Source: Candidatus Sericytochromatia bacterium
Lineage (GTDB): Bacteria > Cyanobacteriota > Sericytochromatia > S15B-MN24 > JAQBPE01
Reading direction: 5' to 3'
DNA length: 64,000 nt
Assembly (NCBI GenBank): GCA_035285325.1
Contig: JAYKJB010000061.1
Location: 18,934-82,933, forward strand
Shown piece by piece: positions 16,214 through 25,221 of the stretch. Under the pieces are notes generated by a model. That model made no database searches, was not told the origin of the DNA, and was given only the letters and a program-made list of their open reading frames with translations. Every line of letters starts with the position of its first letter. The first letter of the stretch is position 1. A program made the position numbers and the translations under genes.

Positions 16214-18337
16214 ATGGCCGGTCCGGGCGCGTCCCCAGCCGCTTCGAATCTTTTGTACGACCTTGCCCTGGCAGCGGTCGTCATGTGCGTGCTGGCCATC
16301 CTGATTTTGCCCATTCCACTGTGGCTGCTCGATGTCCTGATCATCGCAAACCTCGCGATGGCCCTGATCACGGTTGTCGTCTCGCTGTACATCATTCGCC
16401 CACTGGACTTCGCATCCTTCCCTTCGCTGTTGCTGATCCTCACGCTGCTGCGCCTGAGTATCAACGTGGCGACCGCGAAATGTATTCTGCTACACGCTGA
16501 AGCGGGTTATGTCATTCATACTTTTGCCGAATACGTCATCCGCGGGAACTACCTCGTCGGTATTTTGATCTTCCTGATCCTCATCCTGATGCAGTTCATC
16601 GTCGTGACGGAGGGTTCCAAGCGGGTGGCCGAAGTGGCCGCACGCTTCACCCTGGACGCGATGCCCGCCAAGCAGATGGCCATCGATGGCGAACTGGCGC
16701 AAGGCATGATCGACCTGCACGAAGCTAAGCGACGGCGGCGTGACGTGGAGCGCGAAGCCAACTTTTTCGGCTCGATGGACGGTGCCAACAAGTTCGTCAA
16801 AGGCGACGCGATCATGGGGATCGTGATCATGGTGGTCAACATCATCGGCGGATTCCTGGTAGGCGTCCTGATGAAGGACATGGAGATGGCGGACGCCGCA
16901 GAGACCTACACCCTGCTGACGGTCGGCGATGGGCTGGTCACCATGATTCCCTCGCTGCTCATCTCGCTCTCGGCAGGCTTCGTGGCCACGCGCGCGAACT
17001 CGGACTTCAATCTGGCGATGGACCTGAAGACCCAGCTGTTCACGGACGCCAAGACCATGGGCATCGCCTCTGCCATCTTGATGTTGTTCGGCTTCTTCCT
17101 CCCACCGCACTGGCCATTTTTCCTGATCGCCCTGGCGGTTGCCATCACGGCCTTCCTGGCCTACCGCGCCAAATTGCTTGGAAACCAAACCACGGCCGAT
17201 GGCTTGCCCGCAGAGCCCGGCGACGCGGCCTATGGCGGCGACGAACCAGACCCGGACGAGGACCTCAAAAACCCCGAAACCGTGATGAAGATGATCGGCG
17301 TGCCCCCCTTGACCCTGGAACTGGGGCTCGATCTGGTTCCCCTGGTGGATCCCACCCTCGGCGGCGAACTGATGGACAGGGTCGTTCCGATGCGGGTGAC
17401 GATCGCCATGGAACTCGGCTTCATCATGCCCGGCATCCAGTTCAAGGACAATCTGAATCTGCGTCCCAACACCTACCAGGTCCTCGTGAAGGGCAACGTG
17501 GTGGCATCAGGTGAGTTGCTGATTGGCTATATGCTCGCGATCCAGAACAACAACACCGATACGTCAGAGGAACTGGTCGGATTCCCGACCACCGAACCGG
17601 CCTTCGGCAAACCCGCCGTCTGGGTGGCAGGAGCCGAAGCGCAACGCGCCACCCAACTCGGCTACATTGTGCAAGATCCGACCAACGTGCTGATCGCGCA
17701 CCTCGATGAAGTGGTCCGCGCGCACGCGTCGGAAATTCTCAGCCGTGAAGAAGTCCAGATCATGCTCAACAAGGTGCGTGACAAGGCTCCCACCACCGTC
17801 AAAGAACTGGTACCGGACAAGCTTGAACTCGGCGAGGTCCAACGTGTTCTGCAATCCCTGCTGAAAGAGAGGGTCAGCATCCGCGACCTGGCCACGATCC
17901 TCGAAAAACTGTCGGATTTCTCGAAGACCGTCAAGGATCCCCTGCTTCTATCCGAACTGGTCCGAGCGACCATGGCGCGCCAGATCTGCGCGTCACTGGC
18001 CGACGAGAATGGAAACCTGTACGTCATCACGCTCGACCAGCGCACGGAGCAATCCATGAAGGATGCCATCGTTCAAGGCCCGGCAGGACAGGTCATGGCC
18101 ATCAATCCACAAATTCGCGCACTGATCGTGGAGCGCCTGTCTCAGGCATACCAGGAAGCCGCCATGCAGGGCCGCACACCGGCCGTGCTGTGCGACCCCG
18201 TGGTGCGGCCTCACCTCAAACCTCTGATGGAGCGATTCTTGCCCACCCTGACCGTACTCTCGCACAGCGAGATCCACCCCAAGTTCCGCGTGCAAGCTGT
18301 CGGGAATGTGAGTCTCAGCGCCATCGCGGCCAGCTGA
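16214..18337 (+). CDS. flhA: flagellar export gate protein FlhA
   Basis: Ring-forming component of the flagellar type III export gate. The N-terminal membrane domain has about eight hydrophobic segments, with the FHIPEP-family block SFPSLLLILTLLRLSINVATA and the conserved loop MPAKQMAIDGELAQGMID followed by RRRRDVEREANFFGSMDGANKFVKGDAIMG in pieces. The cytoplasmic domain (from about 350) carries LELGLDLVPLVD and the C-terminal HSEIHPKFRVQAVGNVS end. The 707 residues fit the family. AAAGG precedes the ATG. Export partners fliP, fliQ, fliR and flhB are not in the window. Confidence 0.96.
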   Translation: MAGPGASPAASNLLYDLALAAVVMCVLAILILPIPLWLLDVLIIANLAMALITVVVSLYIIRPLDFASFPSLLLILTLLRLSINVATAKCILLHAEAGYVIHTFAEYVIRGNYLVGILIFLILILMQFIVVTEGSKRVAEVAARFTLDAMPAKQMAIDGELAQGMIDLHEAKRRRRDVEREANFFGSMDGANKFVKGDAIMGIVIMVVNIIGGFLVGVLMKDMEMADAAETYTLLTVGDGLVTMIPSLLISLSAGFVATRANSDFNLAMDLKTQLFTDAKTMGIASAILMLFGFFLPPHWPFFLIALAVAITAFLAYRAKLLGNQTTADGLPAEPGDAAYGGDEPDPDEDLKNPETVMKMIGVPPLTLELGLDLVPLVDPTLGGELMDRVVPMRVTIAMELGFIMPGIQFKDNLNLRPNTYQVLVKGNVVASGELLIGYMLAIQNNNTDTSEELVGFPTTEPAFGKPAVWVAGAEAQRATQLGYIVQDPTNVLIAHLDEVVRAHASEILSREEVQIMLNKVRDKAPTTVKELVPDKLELGEVQRVLQSLLKERVSIRDLATILEKLSDFSKTVKDPLLLSELVRATMARQICASLADENGNLYVITLDQRTEQSMKDAIVQGPAGQVMAINPQIRALIVERLSQAYQEAAMQGRTPAVLCDPVVRPHLKPLMERFLPTLTVLSHSEIHPKFRVQAVGNVSLSAIAAS

Positions 18338-18475
18338 GGCAGGCCGAGCCCCCTCCATTCAGGGCCTCCTCTCCTCTGAGTTGCGGGCTCAAGTCTCTGC
18401 CTGTTTGGTACGACACATGGGTTGGCGAACCGAGCGAGCCCAAGGATGGGCACGCGGTAGACAAGGGAGACGTCC

Positions 18476-19465
18476 ATGCTGTCCACGATTCACAACTCGA
18501 TGCTGGCAAGCCGGGTTTCCGACTTCACCAAGAAGACCAATCAGGCCATGGACCGCATTTCGAGCGGCAGCAAGCTGAACACGTCTTGGGAAAACCCTGC
18601 CGCCTTCAGCGTCGCGGAAACCTACCGCACCGAGGTGAACACCGCGCGCTCGGTAGCAAGCTCGCTGCAGGACGCCATCAACATCGTCCGCATCGGCGAG
18701 GACGGCATCCGGAGCATCGTAGACGTCTTGCAAGACATGCGCGAGGTGGTCGTGCAAGCGGCCAACGGAACCAACACGCAGGAAAACTTGGGTTTCTATC
18801 AAAAACAGCTGGACACCATGAAAGGTGTGCTGTTTCAGGCCTACATCACCGCCAAGAACTTTCGCGTCAGTTTTGAGGGCGATGAAACGGCAGACCGAGT
18901 CTTGAACTTCATGGTGGGCACCAATCCAGGTGACACGATGGCGGTCGACTATAACCCGCTGAGAGACACCATGAAGGCACTGGTCATGGAAGCTTATGGA
19001 TACAAGGCCCTATACGAAGATCCACAAGCTAAACTCTTCCTCGGCACGCTGGGAGTGTACCCGCCCCCCCCACCGTCCATGCCCGTGCCTCCCAGCATGC
19101 TCCAACCGGGCTTTCCGCTCGGCACCACGTTTGACCAGATGTATCCCAACAAGTTGCTGATCAACCCGTCAACACCGGAAAACGTGTCCGCCGCCTTCGC
19201 CACGCTCGACAAGGCCAAGGGTGGACTCCTTCAGCAGGAGACGTATCTTGGCACGGTGAGTCAACGCCTCGAACTGCATCTCACAATCGTACAGAAGTTT
19301 GAAGCCTCGGTCGCCACGGCCGAGTCGTCCCTGCGCGACGCCGATCTCGCGGTGGAATCCACCAACCTGACCAAGGCGCAGGTGCTTCAGTCCGCCTCGC
19401 AAGCCATGCTGGTTCAGGCCAACGCCCGCCTGTCTCAGGTCCTTGAACTCATTCGCCAGAACTGA
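18476..19465 (+). CDS. fliC: flagellin
   Basis: Filament subunit of 329 residues. The N-terminal D0/D1 helices (MLASRVSDFTKKTNQAMDRISSGSKLN, then NPAAFSVAETYRTEV in pieces) and the C-terminal ones (SLRDADLAVESTNLTKAQVLQSASQAML, ending VLELIRQN) are typical. The surface-exposed middle is short, about 100 residues, with a Pro-rich stretch (YPPPPPSMPVPPSM). No classical sigma-28 box is visible in the 138-base gap upstream. GGGAG precedes the ATG. The 3' end overlaps the convergent hydrolase-like gene by 17 bases. Confidence 0.92.
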   Translation: MLSTIHNSMLASRVSDFTKKTNQAMDRISSGSKLNTSWENPAAFSVAETYRTEVNTARSVASSLQDAINIVRIGEDGIRSIVDVLQDMREVVVQAANGTNTQENLGFYQKQLDTMKGVLFQAYITAKNFRVSFEGDETADRVLNFMVGTNPGDTMAVDYNPLRDTMKALVMEAYGYKALYEDPQAKLFLGTLGVYPPPPPSMPVPPSMLQPGFPLGTTFDQMYPNKLLINPSTPENVSAAFATLDKAKGGLLQQETYLGTVSQRLELHLTIVQKFEASVATAESSLRDADLAVESTNLTKAQVLQSASQAMLVQANARLSQVLELIRQN

Positions 19466-20663
19466 GCCCGGCGCTGGGTTGGGGCGGGGCGAAGAAGTAA
19501 CTCAGGTGTTGAGAAGCGGCCTGGTAGACCTCGACCACATGTGACCAGGCCACAGGCTGACCATCGCCGCCGAGCTTGAACAAGCCCTTGGGATCCTGAG
19601 CGGCCTTGTACAGCGTGTCGAGTGTGCTGCCCGCCTCCGCATTGGTGCCCATCAGGTAGACCGGCGTTGGGGCGATCCGCTGCAACAGTTCAACCAGCGA
19701 GGGTCCCGGAGGCCCACCACCGAATTTCAAGCCCGCGGCGACGCGCCAGTAAAGTCGGCCCGGTAAATGACGGGGGTCCCATTGAGAGCCCAAGGAGTCT
19801 GCCCAGCGCAGCGTGGGCGCCAGCAGGACCAAAGCGTCCACGTTGCGCCCCTCCACCGCGGCATACACCGCCGGCCGGGCCGCATCCTGCTCTGCAATCA
19901 CCGCGACACGCGAATGGCCCTGCTGGCGCAAGTATGCCACACCGGCGGCCACGTCGTGCCGTTCGCGAGCGTCAGGGGTTTTGAAACCCCCGCTTTCCCC
20001 CTGCCCGCGTGGGTCGAGCACCAGCACATCGAAATCATTGGCCCACCAGGAGGCCAGGGCAACCACGGCAAACGCCCGTCGATGGGCCCGCCAGGAGGGC
20101 ACATAGAGCAGGGCGAAGGGCCGGCGAGCCCCCAGATAGGTGGCACGCAGGTCGACACCATCCGAGGTGCGAAGCGACACCTCCTCGGACGCGACCTCAT
20201 AAGCCACCGTTTGCGCCGGTAAGGTGTAGAAGGGGTTACCGGACAAACCTCGCTGCCAATGGCTCTTCGCCCCCACACTGGCCAGAGCCAAGGCGAAGCT
20301 CAGCCCACTAAATCCCACCACCAGCAGGGGACCCCGATCCCAACGGCGGCTCGCCACGACCATCGAGGCCAACAAAACACACGCCAACGCAACCGACAGC
20401 CATGACCCATACGCGAACCAGGGAAACCATTCGAAGAGCGGCGTTGCAAACTGAAAACACCCGGTCACCCCGCCCAGCAGACCGGCACCCACAGCCACCC
20501 ACGCCGCCTGAGGTGTCAGGACCGAGGAAGCCCACTCGAGCCAAGGTGGGTAGACTTCCAGCCAGGATGCCTCTTCCTCATCGCCCTCGTCATCGACGTC
20601 AGTCCAAGCCAGCTGTTGCGACCGCTCGACAAGGGGCTGTCGTTCATGATTTTCAGGCTGCAT
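19449..20663 (-). CDS. membrane protein with catalytically incomplete alpha/beta hydrolase domain
   Basis: 404 residues: an acidic N-terminus, three predicted membrane segments (about 53-72, 85-105, 112-131) and a C-terminal alpha/beta hydrolase fold (LRTSDGVDLRATYLG, VLVLDPRGQGESGG). The nucleophile elbow, normally G-x-S-x-G, reads A257-E-Q-D-A261, so the catalytic serine and both glycines are missing. It is probably a non-enzymatic or altered-activity member. It is last in a - strand cluster and overlaps the GH35-like gene by 11 bases, suggesting translational coupling. Function unknown. Confidence 0.75.
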   Translation of the reverse strand: MQPENHERQPLVERSQQLAWTDVDDEGDEEEASWLEVYPPWLEWASSVLTPQAAWVAVGAGLLGGVTGCFQFATPLFEWFPWFAYGSWLSVALACVLLASMVVASRRWDRGPLLVVGFSGLSFALALASVGAKSHWQRGLSGNPFYTLPAQTVAYEVASEEVSLRTSDGVDLRATYLGARRPFALLYVPSWRAHRRAFAVVALASWWANDFDVLVLDPRGQGESGGFKTPDARERHDVAAGVAYLRQQGHSRVAVIAEQDAARPAVYAAVEGRNVDALVLLAPTLRWADSLGSQWDPRHLPGRLYWRVAAGLKFGGGPPGPSLVELLQRIAPTPVYLMGTNAEAGSTLDTLYKAAQDPKGLFKLGGDGQPVAWSHVVEVYQAASQHLSYFFAPPQPSAGLSSGE

Positions 20664-22980
20664 CGGAGCGTTTCCAAATGCCGACCAGCACGTCTTCTGT
20701 CGCGACGATCCCGATCAGCCGCTCACCGGTCCATTCCAGTCTTGCTGATTCCGTCCCCCAAGCCGACTGAAACCTCCACCCTCGCCAATCCATCCGCAGT
20801 TGCAAGTCAAACGCCCGCTGGGGGCCCCGATTCAGCACGAAGGCCATCCGCCAATCCGGCCCCTCTCGCACCACCAGTTCCAGGTCCGAGGCAGGCGTGA
20901 CGAAAGGCGTGACGCCCCACCCGTGAAGCAACTGTTGCAGGAACGCCTTGATGGACGCCTTGTTGGCGGGTTCGTCCAGATAATAGCCAGGCGAATCGAA
21001 GGCCGCGCCGAGAAGGGTTCCCAGAAAGACACTTCGCCCCCCCCCAAGACGGGCCACATAGCCGGCCAAGCGTTTTCCTTGCCACAGCAAGGGTTCCACC
21101 TCGCCACGCGGCGTCGACAGGGTCACCAGGCGCGAAGCCCAGATGCGTGCTCCATCCAGACCGCTTCGCAGCCAGAGCCCCGCCCGCGTGGCGTGTTTGT
21201 TCAAGAGCATGGCGGGATACATGCCCTCCACCGTGTAGGCACAAAGGCGGTGGCGAAAGGACCGGGCCACGCGCAGGTAGAATCGCACGTAATCCCAGGC
21301 GATCCGCCCCATCACCCACCACGACTGGGGATTCGAAACCGCTTGCACGGTCGCTGGAAAAAGATACGTATTTTCCTCGAACGGCGTACCCAGCGTGACC
21401 AGGGTGCCACCTTCCCGCACAAATTGTTCGAGTTTCTGCCGATTCCGAGCGTCCAGAACCCCGATGGCATTGAAGAAAACCACCTGAAAACGGCGCAACG
21501 TTTCGAGGCTCACCTGTTCCAGGTTGCATACGGTGGGCTGATGTCCCGATTCAGCCAGGGCGCCAAACAAGCCGGCATTGACCGACACAATCGTCATGAC
21601 CTCATCAATGGGACGTTGGGACCCCTTCAAGAAGGCCCCCACCGGGTCCAAGGCAGCCGACATCATTTCCCGCGTCACCGCAGGATTGTGCAAAATCGCA
21701 ATGGGAGAGGCAACCTCCTGCGTTTCCGCGAGCACGGCGCCACAATGTCGCTTGAAGTCGGCCAAGCGATTCAGCACCGCCAGCCGTCCCGTAGGCTCCC
21801 CATCGAGGCCCACGAAGGAATCAAACACGTAATCCCCGTCGGGATCACGCCCATCGGCCAGGATGTAAAAGAAAATCGCTTGAGTGCCGTGGGCATAGGC
21901 CGCCATGGCACTGAGAAAGGTCGCTTCGTTCCTCACCTGACATCCCGGATCCAACCAGCCGGCCCCCAGTTCGGCCGACATCAAGGGTCCGTCCTGCAAA
22001 CACGATCCGAATAAGCGCGGGACGTAAGAAATGCTGAACGGCTGATCGAAGGTGACCGGCAAATCGGAATAGCGGGGATAAATGTCGAAGGCGAGCGGCG
22101 CAACGCGATTTTTCTTGCCAAGATGAGAAGGCCAGGAATCCAGCCAGATGTCATTCAGGAACAGGAATATCCCCAGGTCCAGTTCCAGCCACATATCGCG
22201 CAATGCAGTCAGATAGCGGACGATGTAATCCTCGACCCAGCGGGCCATGGTGTCCATCTGCGCCGCATTGAACTGCCTCTCCTCTGGCGGCTCCACCGCA
22301 TCGAAAGACACGAATGAAGTCCCCCAGGCCGCGTTGAGGGCCTGAACCGTACCGAAATGTTCCTTCAAGACCAGGCGTAGCAGGGAGAGCGTCTCTGGAT
22401 TCCGGTCCGTCAGGTGAGGCCCCTGCCCGAACTGCGGATAGCCGGTTTCATTGTCGATCTGAAGGGCCACCACCACGCCTCGCCCCACATAGGGACGCAG
22501 AATGACCGCCACCTGCTCGAACCAGGCGCGGACCAACGCCAGATAACCAGGATGGTTCAAGGCAGGCTGAGGAAAGGCCTGGGGCCGATGAACCACCATC
22601 AAGCACTCGGGATGGCGCTCCTGCAACCACAATGGAATGCCAAATCCCTGGTACTCGGCGAAGATGAACGGCCCAGGCTTGATGAACACGGGAAGACCAA
22701 GCTCTTCGCAAAGGTCCAAAAATCCCACGAGGTCACGATCGGGATGACTTTGCCCCGTGAAATCAAAATGACCCGGCTCCCACTCGTGCCAGACCCATGG
22801 AACATAAGCCGAAACCGAATCGAGGCCCGCAGATTGAAGTGTTTGTAGCGTTTCTCGCCAGCGGGCCCGCGGAAGCCTGAAATATTGGAATTCCCCGCCG
22901 AGAAGCAGATTGGGAACACCGTGAACTTCGATCCGGCGTCCACGAAAGGAAATCGACAACGAAAGGCCCCCACGCGCCAC
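20653..22980 (-). CDS. GH35-like glycoside hydrolase (beta-galactosidase family)
   Basis: 775 residues with the GH35 clan-A barrel: GGEFQYFRLPRARWRETL, VSAYVPWVWHEWEPG, KPGPFIFAEY. The acid/base motif QIDNE has E178, and the probable nucleophile is E337 in LMSAELGAGW. A C-terminal region with beta-galactosidase trimerisation-like features (SPIAILHNPAV, LEQFVREGGTLVTLG) follows. No signal peptide is evident from the GTG chosen at 22980, where GGGA lies close upstream and a -10 element at 23034 fits. An 88-codon upstream extension of the open frame overlaps the preceding gene and looks non-coding. Natural substrate unknown; likely a beta-galactoside. Confidence 0.82.
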   Translation of the reverse strand: MARGGLSLSISFRGRRIEVHGVPNLLLGGEFQYFRLPRARWRETLQTLQSAGLDSVSAYVPWVWHEWEPGHFDFTGQSHPDRDLVGFLDLCEELGLPVFIKPGPFIFAEYQGFGIPLWLQERHPECLMVVHRPQAFPQPALNHPGYLALVRAWFEQVAVILRPYVGRGVVVALQIDNETGYPQFGQGPHLTDRNPETLSLLRLVLKEHFGTVQALNAAWGTSFVSFDAVEPPEERQFNAAQMDTMARWVEDYIVRYLTALRDMWLELDLGIFLFLNDIWLDSWPSHLGKKNRVAPLAFDIYPRYSDLPVTFDQPFSISYVPRLFGSCLQDGPLMSAELGAGWLDPGCQVRNEATFLSAMAAYAHGTQAIFFYILADGRDPDGDYVFDSFVGLDGEPTGRLAVLNRLADFKRHCGAVLAETQEVASPIAILHNPAVTREMMSAALDPVGAFLKGSQRPIDEVMTIVSVNAGLFGALAESGHQPTVCNLEQVSLETLRRFQVVFFNAIGVLDARNRQKLEQFVREGGTLVTLGTPFEENTYLFPATVQAVSNPQSWWVMGRIAWDYVRFYLRVARSFRHRLCAYTVEGMYPAMLLNKHATRAGLWLRSGLDGARIWASRLVTLSTPRGEVEPLLWQGKRLAGYVARLGGGRSVFLGTLLGAAFDSPGYYLDEPANKASIKAFLQQLLHGWGVTPFVTPASDLELVVREGPDWRMAFVLNRGPQRAFDLQLRMDWRGWRFQSAWGTESARLEWTGERLIGIVATEDVLVGIWKRSDAA

Positions 22981-23033
22981 AATGTCCCACGGTGGGCCAC
23001 GCGCTTCCCATGACGCTTCACCGAGACCCCCCC

Positions 23034-23039
23034 AGTATA
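23034..23039 (-). promoter_or_regulatory. candidate -10 element for the GH35-like gene
   Basis: TATACT on the - strand, in the context AATTATACTGGG, lies 54 bases before the GTG at 22980. The best hexamer 17 bases upstream (TGGTGA) is a poor -35. It overlaps the end of the lipoprotein gene, so it would be an internal promoter of the cluster. Confidence 0.35.
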
Positions 23040-23056
23040 ATTGCAGCGCCCCCGTC

Positions 23057-24025
23057 TCACCAGACGAGCAGACGTTCGAGCAGTCGTCGATTGGCACCCG
23101 TCTCGAGGTTTGGCTTGCCCACGCCGCTCGAATCGGAATCCCGCCAGAGAGACGTATCGGCAACGGCCATGACCTTCCCACGTCCGAGCGGTCCAACCGC
23201 CGCGACCACGTGGTTATCGCCGATTGCCAGAACCGAGTAGGCACTGGTTTTGGAGACCAACAGGGGCCTGGCCGGACCGCTCAAGCTCAGTTCACACGTC
23301 CCCCACATGGTCACGGCGTCCCGCGCTTCCAGAGAGAGGAGCGGCGCAGCTTCCGGTGTCGTGACCACCAGCCTGAAAGGGTCTTCCGCATTGCTTTTGA
23401 GCGTAGCGCCCGTGAACTGGATGCCGGCCGGTTGGACCAAGGCGTTCACGCAAGTCTTGTCGAAGTCCCGCTCCCCTCCCCACTCCCCACAGACAAGCAG
23501 GCGTCCCCCGCGTCGCACCCAGTTCAGTATCCGTATCGTCTCCGAAGAGGCGAGCCCGCGTGGCATCAGCAGAACCAGCAAGTCGACCTGGTTGAGATCA
23601 ACCTCCGGGTAACGCCGCAGCTTGGACTTGGCCCACGCCCCCAGCGCGGATTCCAGCCCCGACAGTTCGGTCCTGGCGCCGTCCACGCGCCAGGCCAATC
23701 GGCCACGCAGACTGGAAACCCTCAATTCAACCGGCAGGGACAGCCCCGACTTGAGCGGCACAAGCTTGTCAGAGAACCCAGGTTTGATAAACGAAAGGGC
23801 ATTGGCCCGGCCCTTCCAGCGAAAATGACCGAGCCCATCGGAAATCACGCTGTTCACCCCATCGGTGACCACCGTGCCCGGGAGGGGCCGGCGCATGGGG
23901 TCAACCACCCGACCCGACAGTGACGTGAGTTGGGTCGATGTCGGCCAGGCCGCACAACCGAACAGTAGTCCAGCCAGCAGGACTCCGAAGGCGCACTGAC
24001 CACCATGCCCCACACGCGCAGGCAT
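23057..24025 (-). CDS. lipoprotein with carboxypeptidase-regulatory-like and amidotransferase-fold-like regions
   Basis: 322 residues with a lipoprotein signal (LLAGLLFGC, lipid-accepting Cys at 24). Residues about 36-85 (LSGRVVDPMRRPLPGTVV, SDGLGHFRWKG, FIKPGF) match the carboxypeptidase-regulatory/Big-like fold. The remainder (VDLLVLLMPRGLASSETIRILNW, VRRGGRLLVCGEWGG) resembles DUF4350-like, glutamine-amidotransferase-fold proteins that sense or bind rather than cleave. Its ATG overlaps the stop of the upstream subtilase by one base, so the pair is coupled. Probable surface protein; role not known. Confidence 0.7.
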   Translation of the reverse strand: MPARVGHGGQCAFGVLLAGLLFGCAAWPTSTQLTSLSGRVVDPMRRPLPGTVVTDGVNSVISDGLGHFRWKGRANALSFIKPGFSDKLVPLKSGLSLPVELRVSSLRGRLAWRVDGARTELSGLESALGAWAKSKLRRYPEVDLNQVDLLVLLMPRGLASSETIRILNWVRRGGRLLVCGEWGGERDFDKTCVNALVQPAGIQFTGATLKSNAEDPFRLVVTTPEAAPLLSLEARDAVTMWGTCELSLSGPARPLLVSKTSAYSVLAIGDNHVVAAVGPLGRGKVMAVADTSLWRDSDSSGVGKPNLETGANRRLLERLLVW

Positions 24026-25080
24026 CAGTGGAGATCGTGCTCCGACAAGCGCAGGGCGCGCGACAGATTGAGCCGTCCATAGCCGGTCTGGGAATCGTGT
24101 CCGGTCAGGTTCAGATCATCCGTGGCCGCCAGGATGCGGGCTCGCACTTGCATCGCCGAGAGGCTCGGTTCCAGGCCCCACAGAACGGCAGCCGCCGCAC
24201 TGACGTGGGGAGCGGCCATGGAGGTACCAATCAGGCCAGCCCAGATCTCGCGGGAGACCTCTGCCGCCTGCCAGTCGCTCACGGTGAGGTAGGTAGGCCA
24301 GGCCGACACAATCGGCGCCGAGTCGTCCCCAGCAGGCGCCAGCAAATCAAGAGGCGCCCCGAAGCTGGAATAAGCGACCCGTTCTCCAGTCAGACCTGTT
24401 CCCCCCACGGTCAGAACCTCCTCCATCGACGCGGGAAAAGAGACGGATTGCCCATCATTTCCGGCGGCAGCAACCAGCAACGCGCCTTCCGCAGCAGCGC
24501 GCCGAATCGCTCCCGCCAATCGTTCCGATGGTTCGGGACTGGACAGACTCAGATTGATCACCTGAACCCGAGTGTGAGGGTCGCTCGGGTCACGCCACGC
24601 CAGGGCCGCCTCGATGCCGCGAGCGAGGGCCACGTCATTGCCAACCCCCTCACAGGGAATCACCTTGACGGGAAGAACCCGCACATCAAAGCCGGCGGAA
24701 GCGGCAAGAATGATGCCGACCACGTGGGTTCCGTGACCATTCCCATCGCGAAAGCTGTAGTCGACCTGCCCTGATCTCGCGCGATAGAGATCGGGGCCAA
24801 CCAGATCAATGCCGGCGTAGACGCGCTCCTGAAATGCCGGATGCCCTGCATCGATCCCCGTGTCCAGTACAGCCACCACCACCGACTGACCTGTCGAGGC
24901 CGAGGGGAGCTCAATCTGCTCAAGATTCCAAGGCACCGCCGCTGATTCGGAAGCCGCCCGAACAGGCCGAGTCTGCACCGGGAGGACTCCCACGGGCCTG
25001 GTCTCGGCCACTTGTAAAGGAGAATGGCAACCAACCAGCAGCAGCGCGAACAGGCAGTTTCCAATCAAGCCAAGCTTCAC
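24025..25080 (-). CDS. subtilisin-like serine protease, lipoprotein
   Basis: S8 family protease of 351 residues. A lipobox LLVGC puts the lipid-bearing Cys at 18. The catalytic triad is D73 (AVLDTGID), H116 (NGHGTHVVG) and S287 (GTSMAAPH), with the oxyanion Asn at 208 (AAAGNDG). No I9 propeptide is seen, unlike the second subtilase at 34520. GTG 25080 was chosen because GAGG lies 6 bases upstream and the signal peptide then starts cleanly; a TTG four codons earlier is possible. It leads the surface-protein cluster and probably acts outside the inner membrane. Confidence 0.9.
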   Translation of the reverse strand: MKLGLIGNCLFALLLVGCHSPLQVAETRPVGVLPVQTRPVRAASESAAVPWNLEQIELPSASTGQSVVVAVLDTGIDAGHPAFQERVYAGIDLVGPDLYRARSGQVDYSFRDGNGHGTHVVGIILAASAGFDVRVLPVKVIPCEGVGNDVALARGIEAALAWRDPSDPHTRVQVINLSLSSPEPSERLAGAIRRAAAEGALLVAAAGNDGQSVSFPASMEEVLTVGGTGLTGERVAYSSFGAPLDLLAPAGDDSAPIVSAWPTYLTVSDWQAAEVSREIWAGLIGTSMAAPHVSAAAAVLWGLEPSLSAMQVRARILAATDDLNLTGHDSQTGYGRLNLSRALRLSEHDLH

Positions 25081-25166
25081 GACACACCTCAATGCTCTTG
25101 AGGTCAGTCTAATTCAAGGGGGCGTGAGCGCCTCGGCCGATTCAGACAGTCAGGTTCATCCGTGCG

Positions 25167-25203
25167 AAAAGGCTCATCCCCCCGGCGACCCGGAGGGATG
25201 AGC
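25167..25203 (-). terminator. intrinsic terminator of the AMIN-repeat gene
   Basis: GCTCATCCC (25172-25180) and GGGATGAGC (25195-25203) make a perfect 9-bp stem; on the - strand it is followed by CTTTTCG. It begins 18 bases after the stop of the AMIN gene and isolates that gene from the subtilase cluster downstream. Confidence 0.75.
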
Positions 25204-25221
25204 GAGCTTGACGGTCAGACG

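Noticed and set aside
18338..18475. Search for a sigma-28 or sigma-54 promoter before flagellin
   Set aside because: Neither TAAA-N15-GCCGATAA nor a GG-N10-GC pair with good flanks was found, so no promoter is listed.
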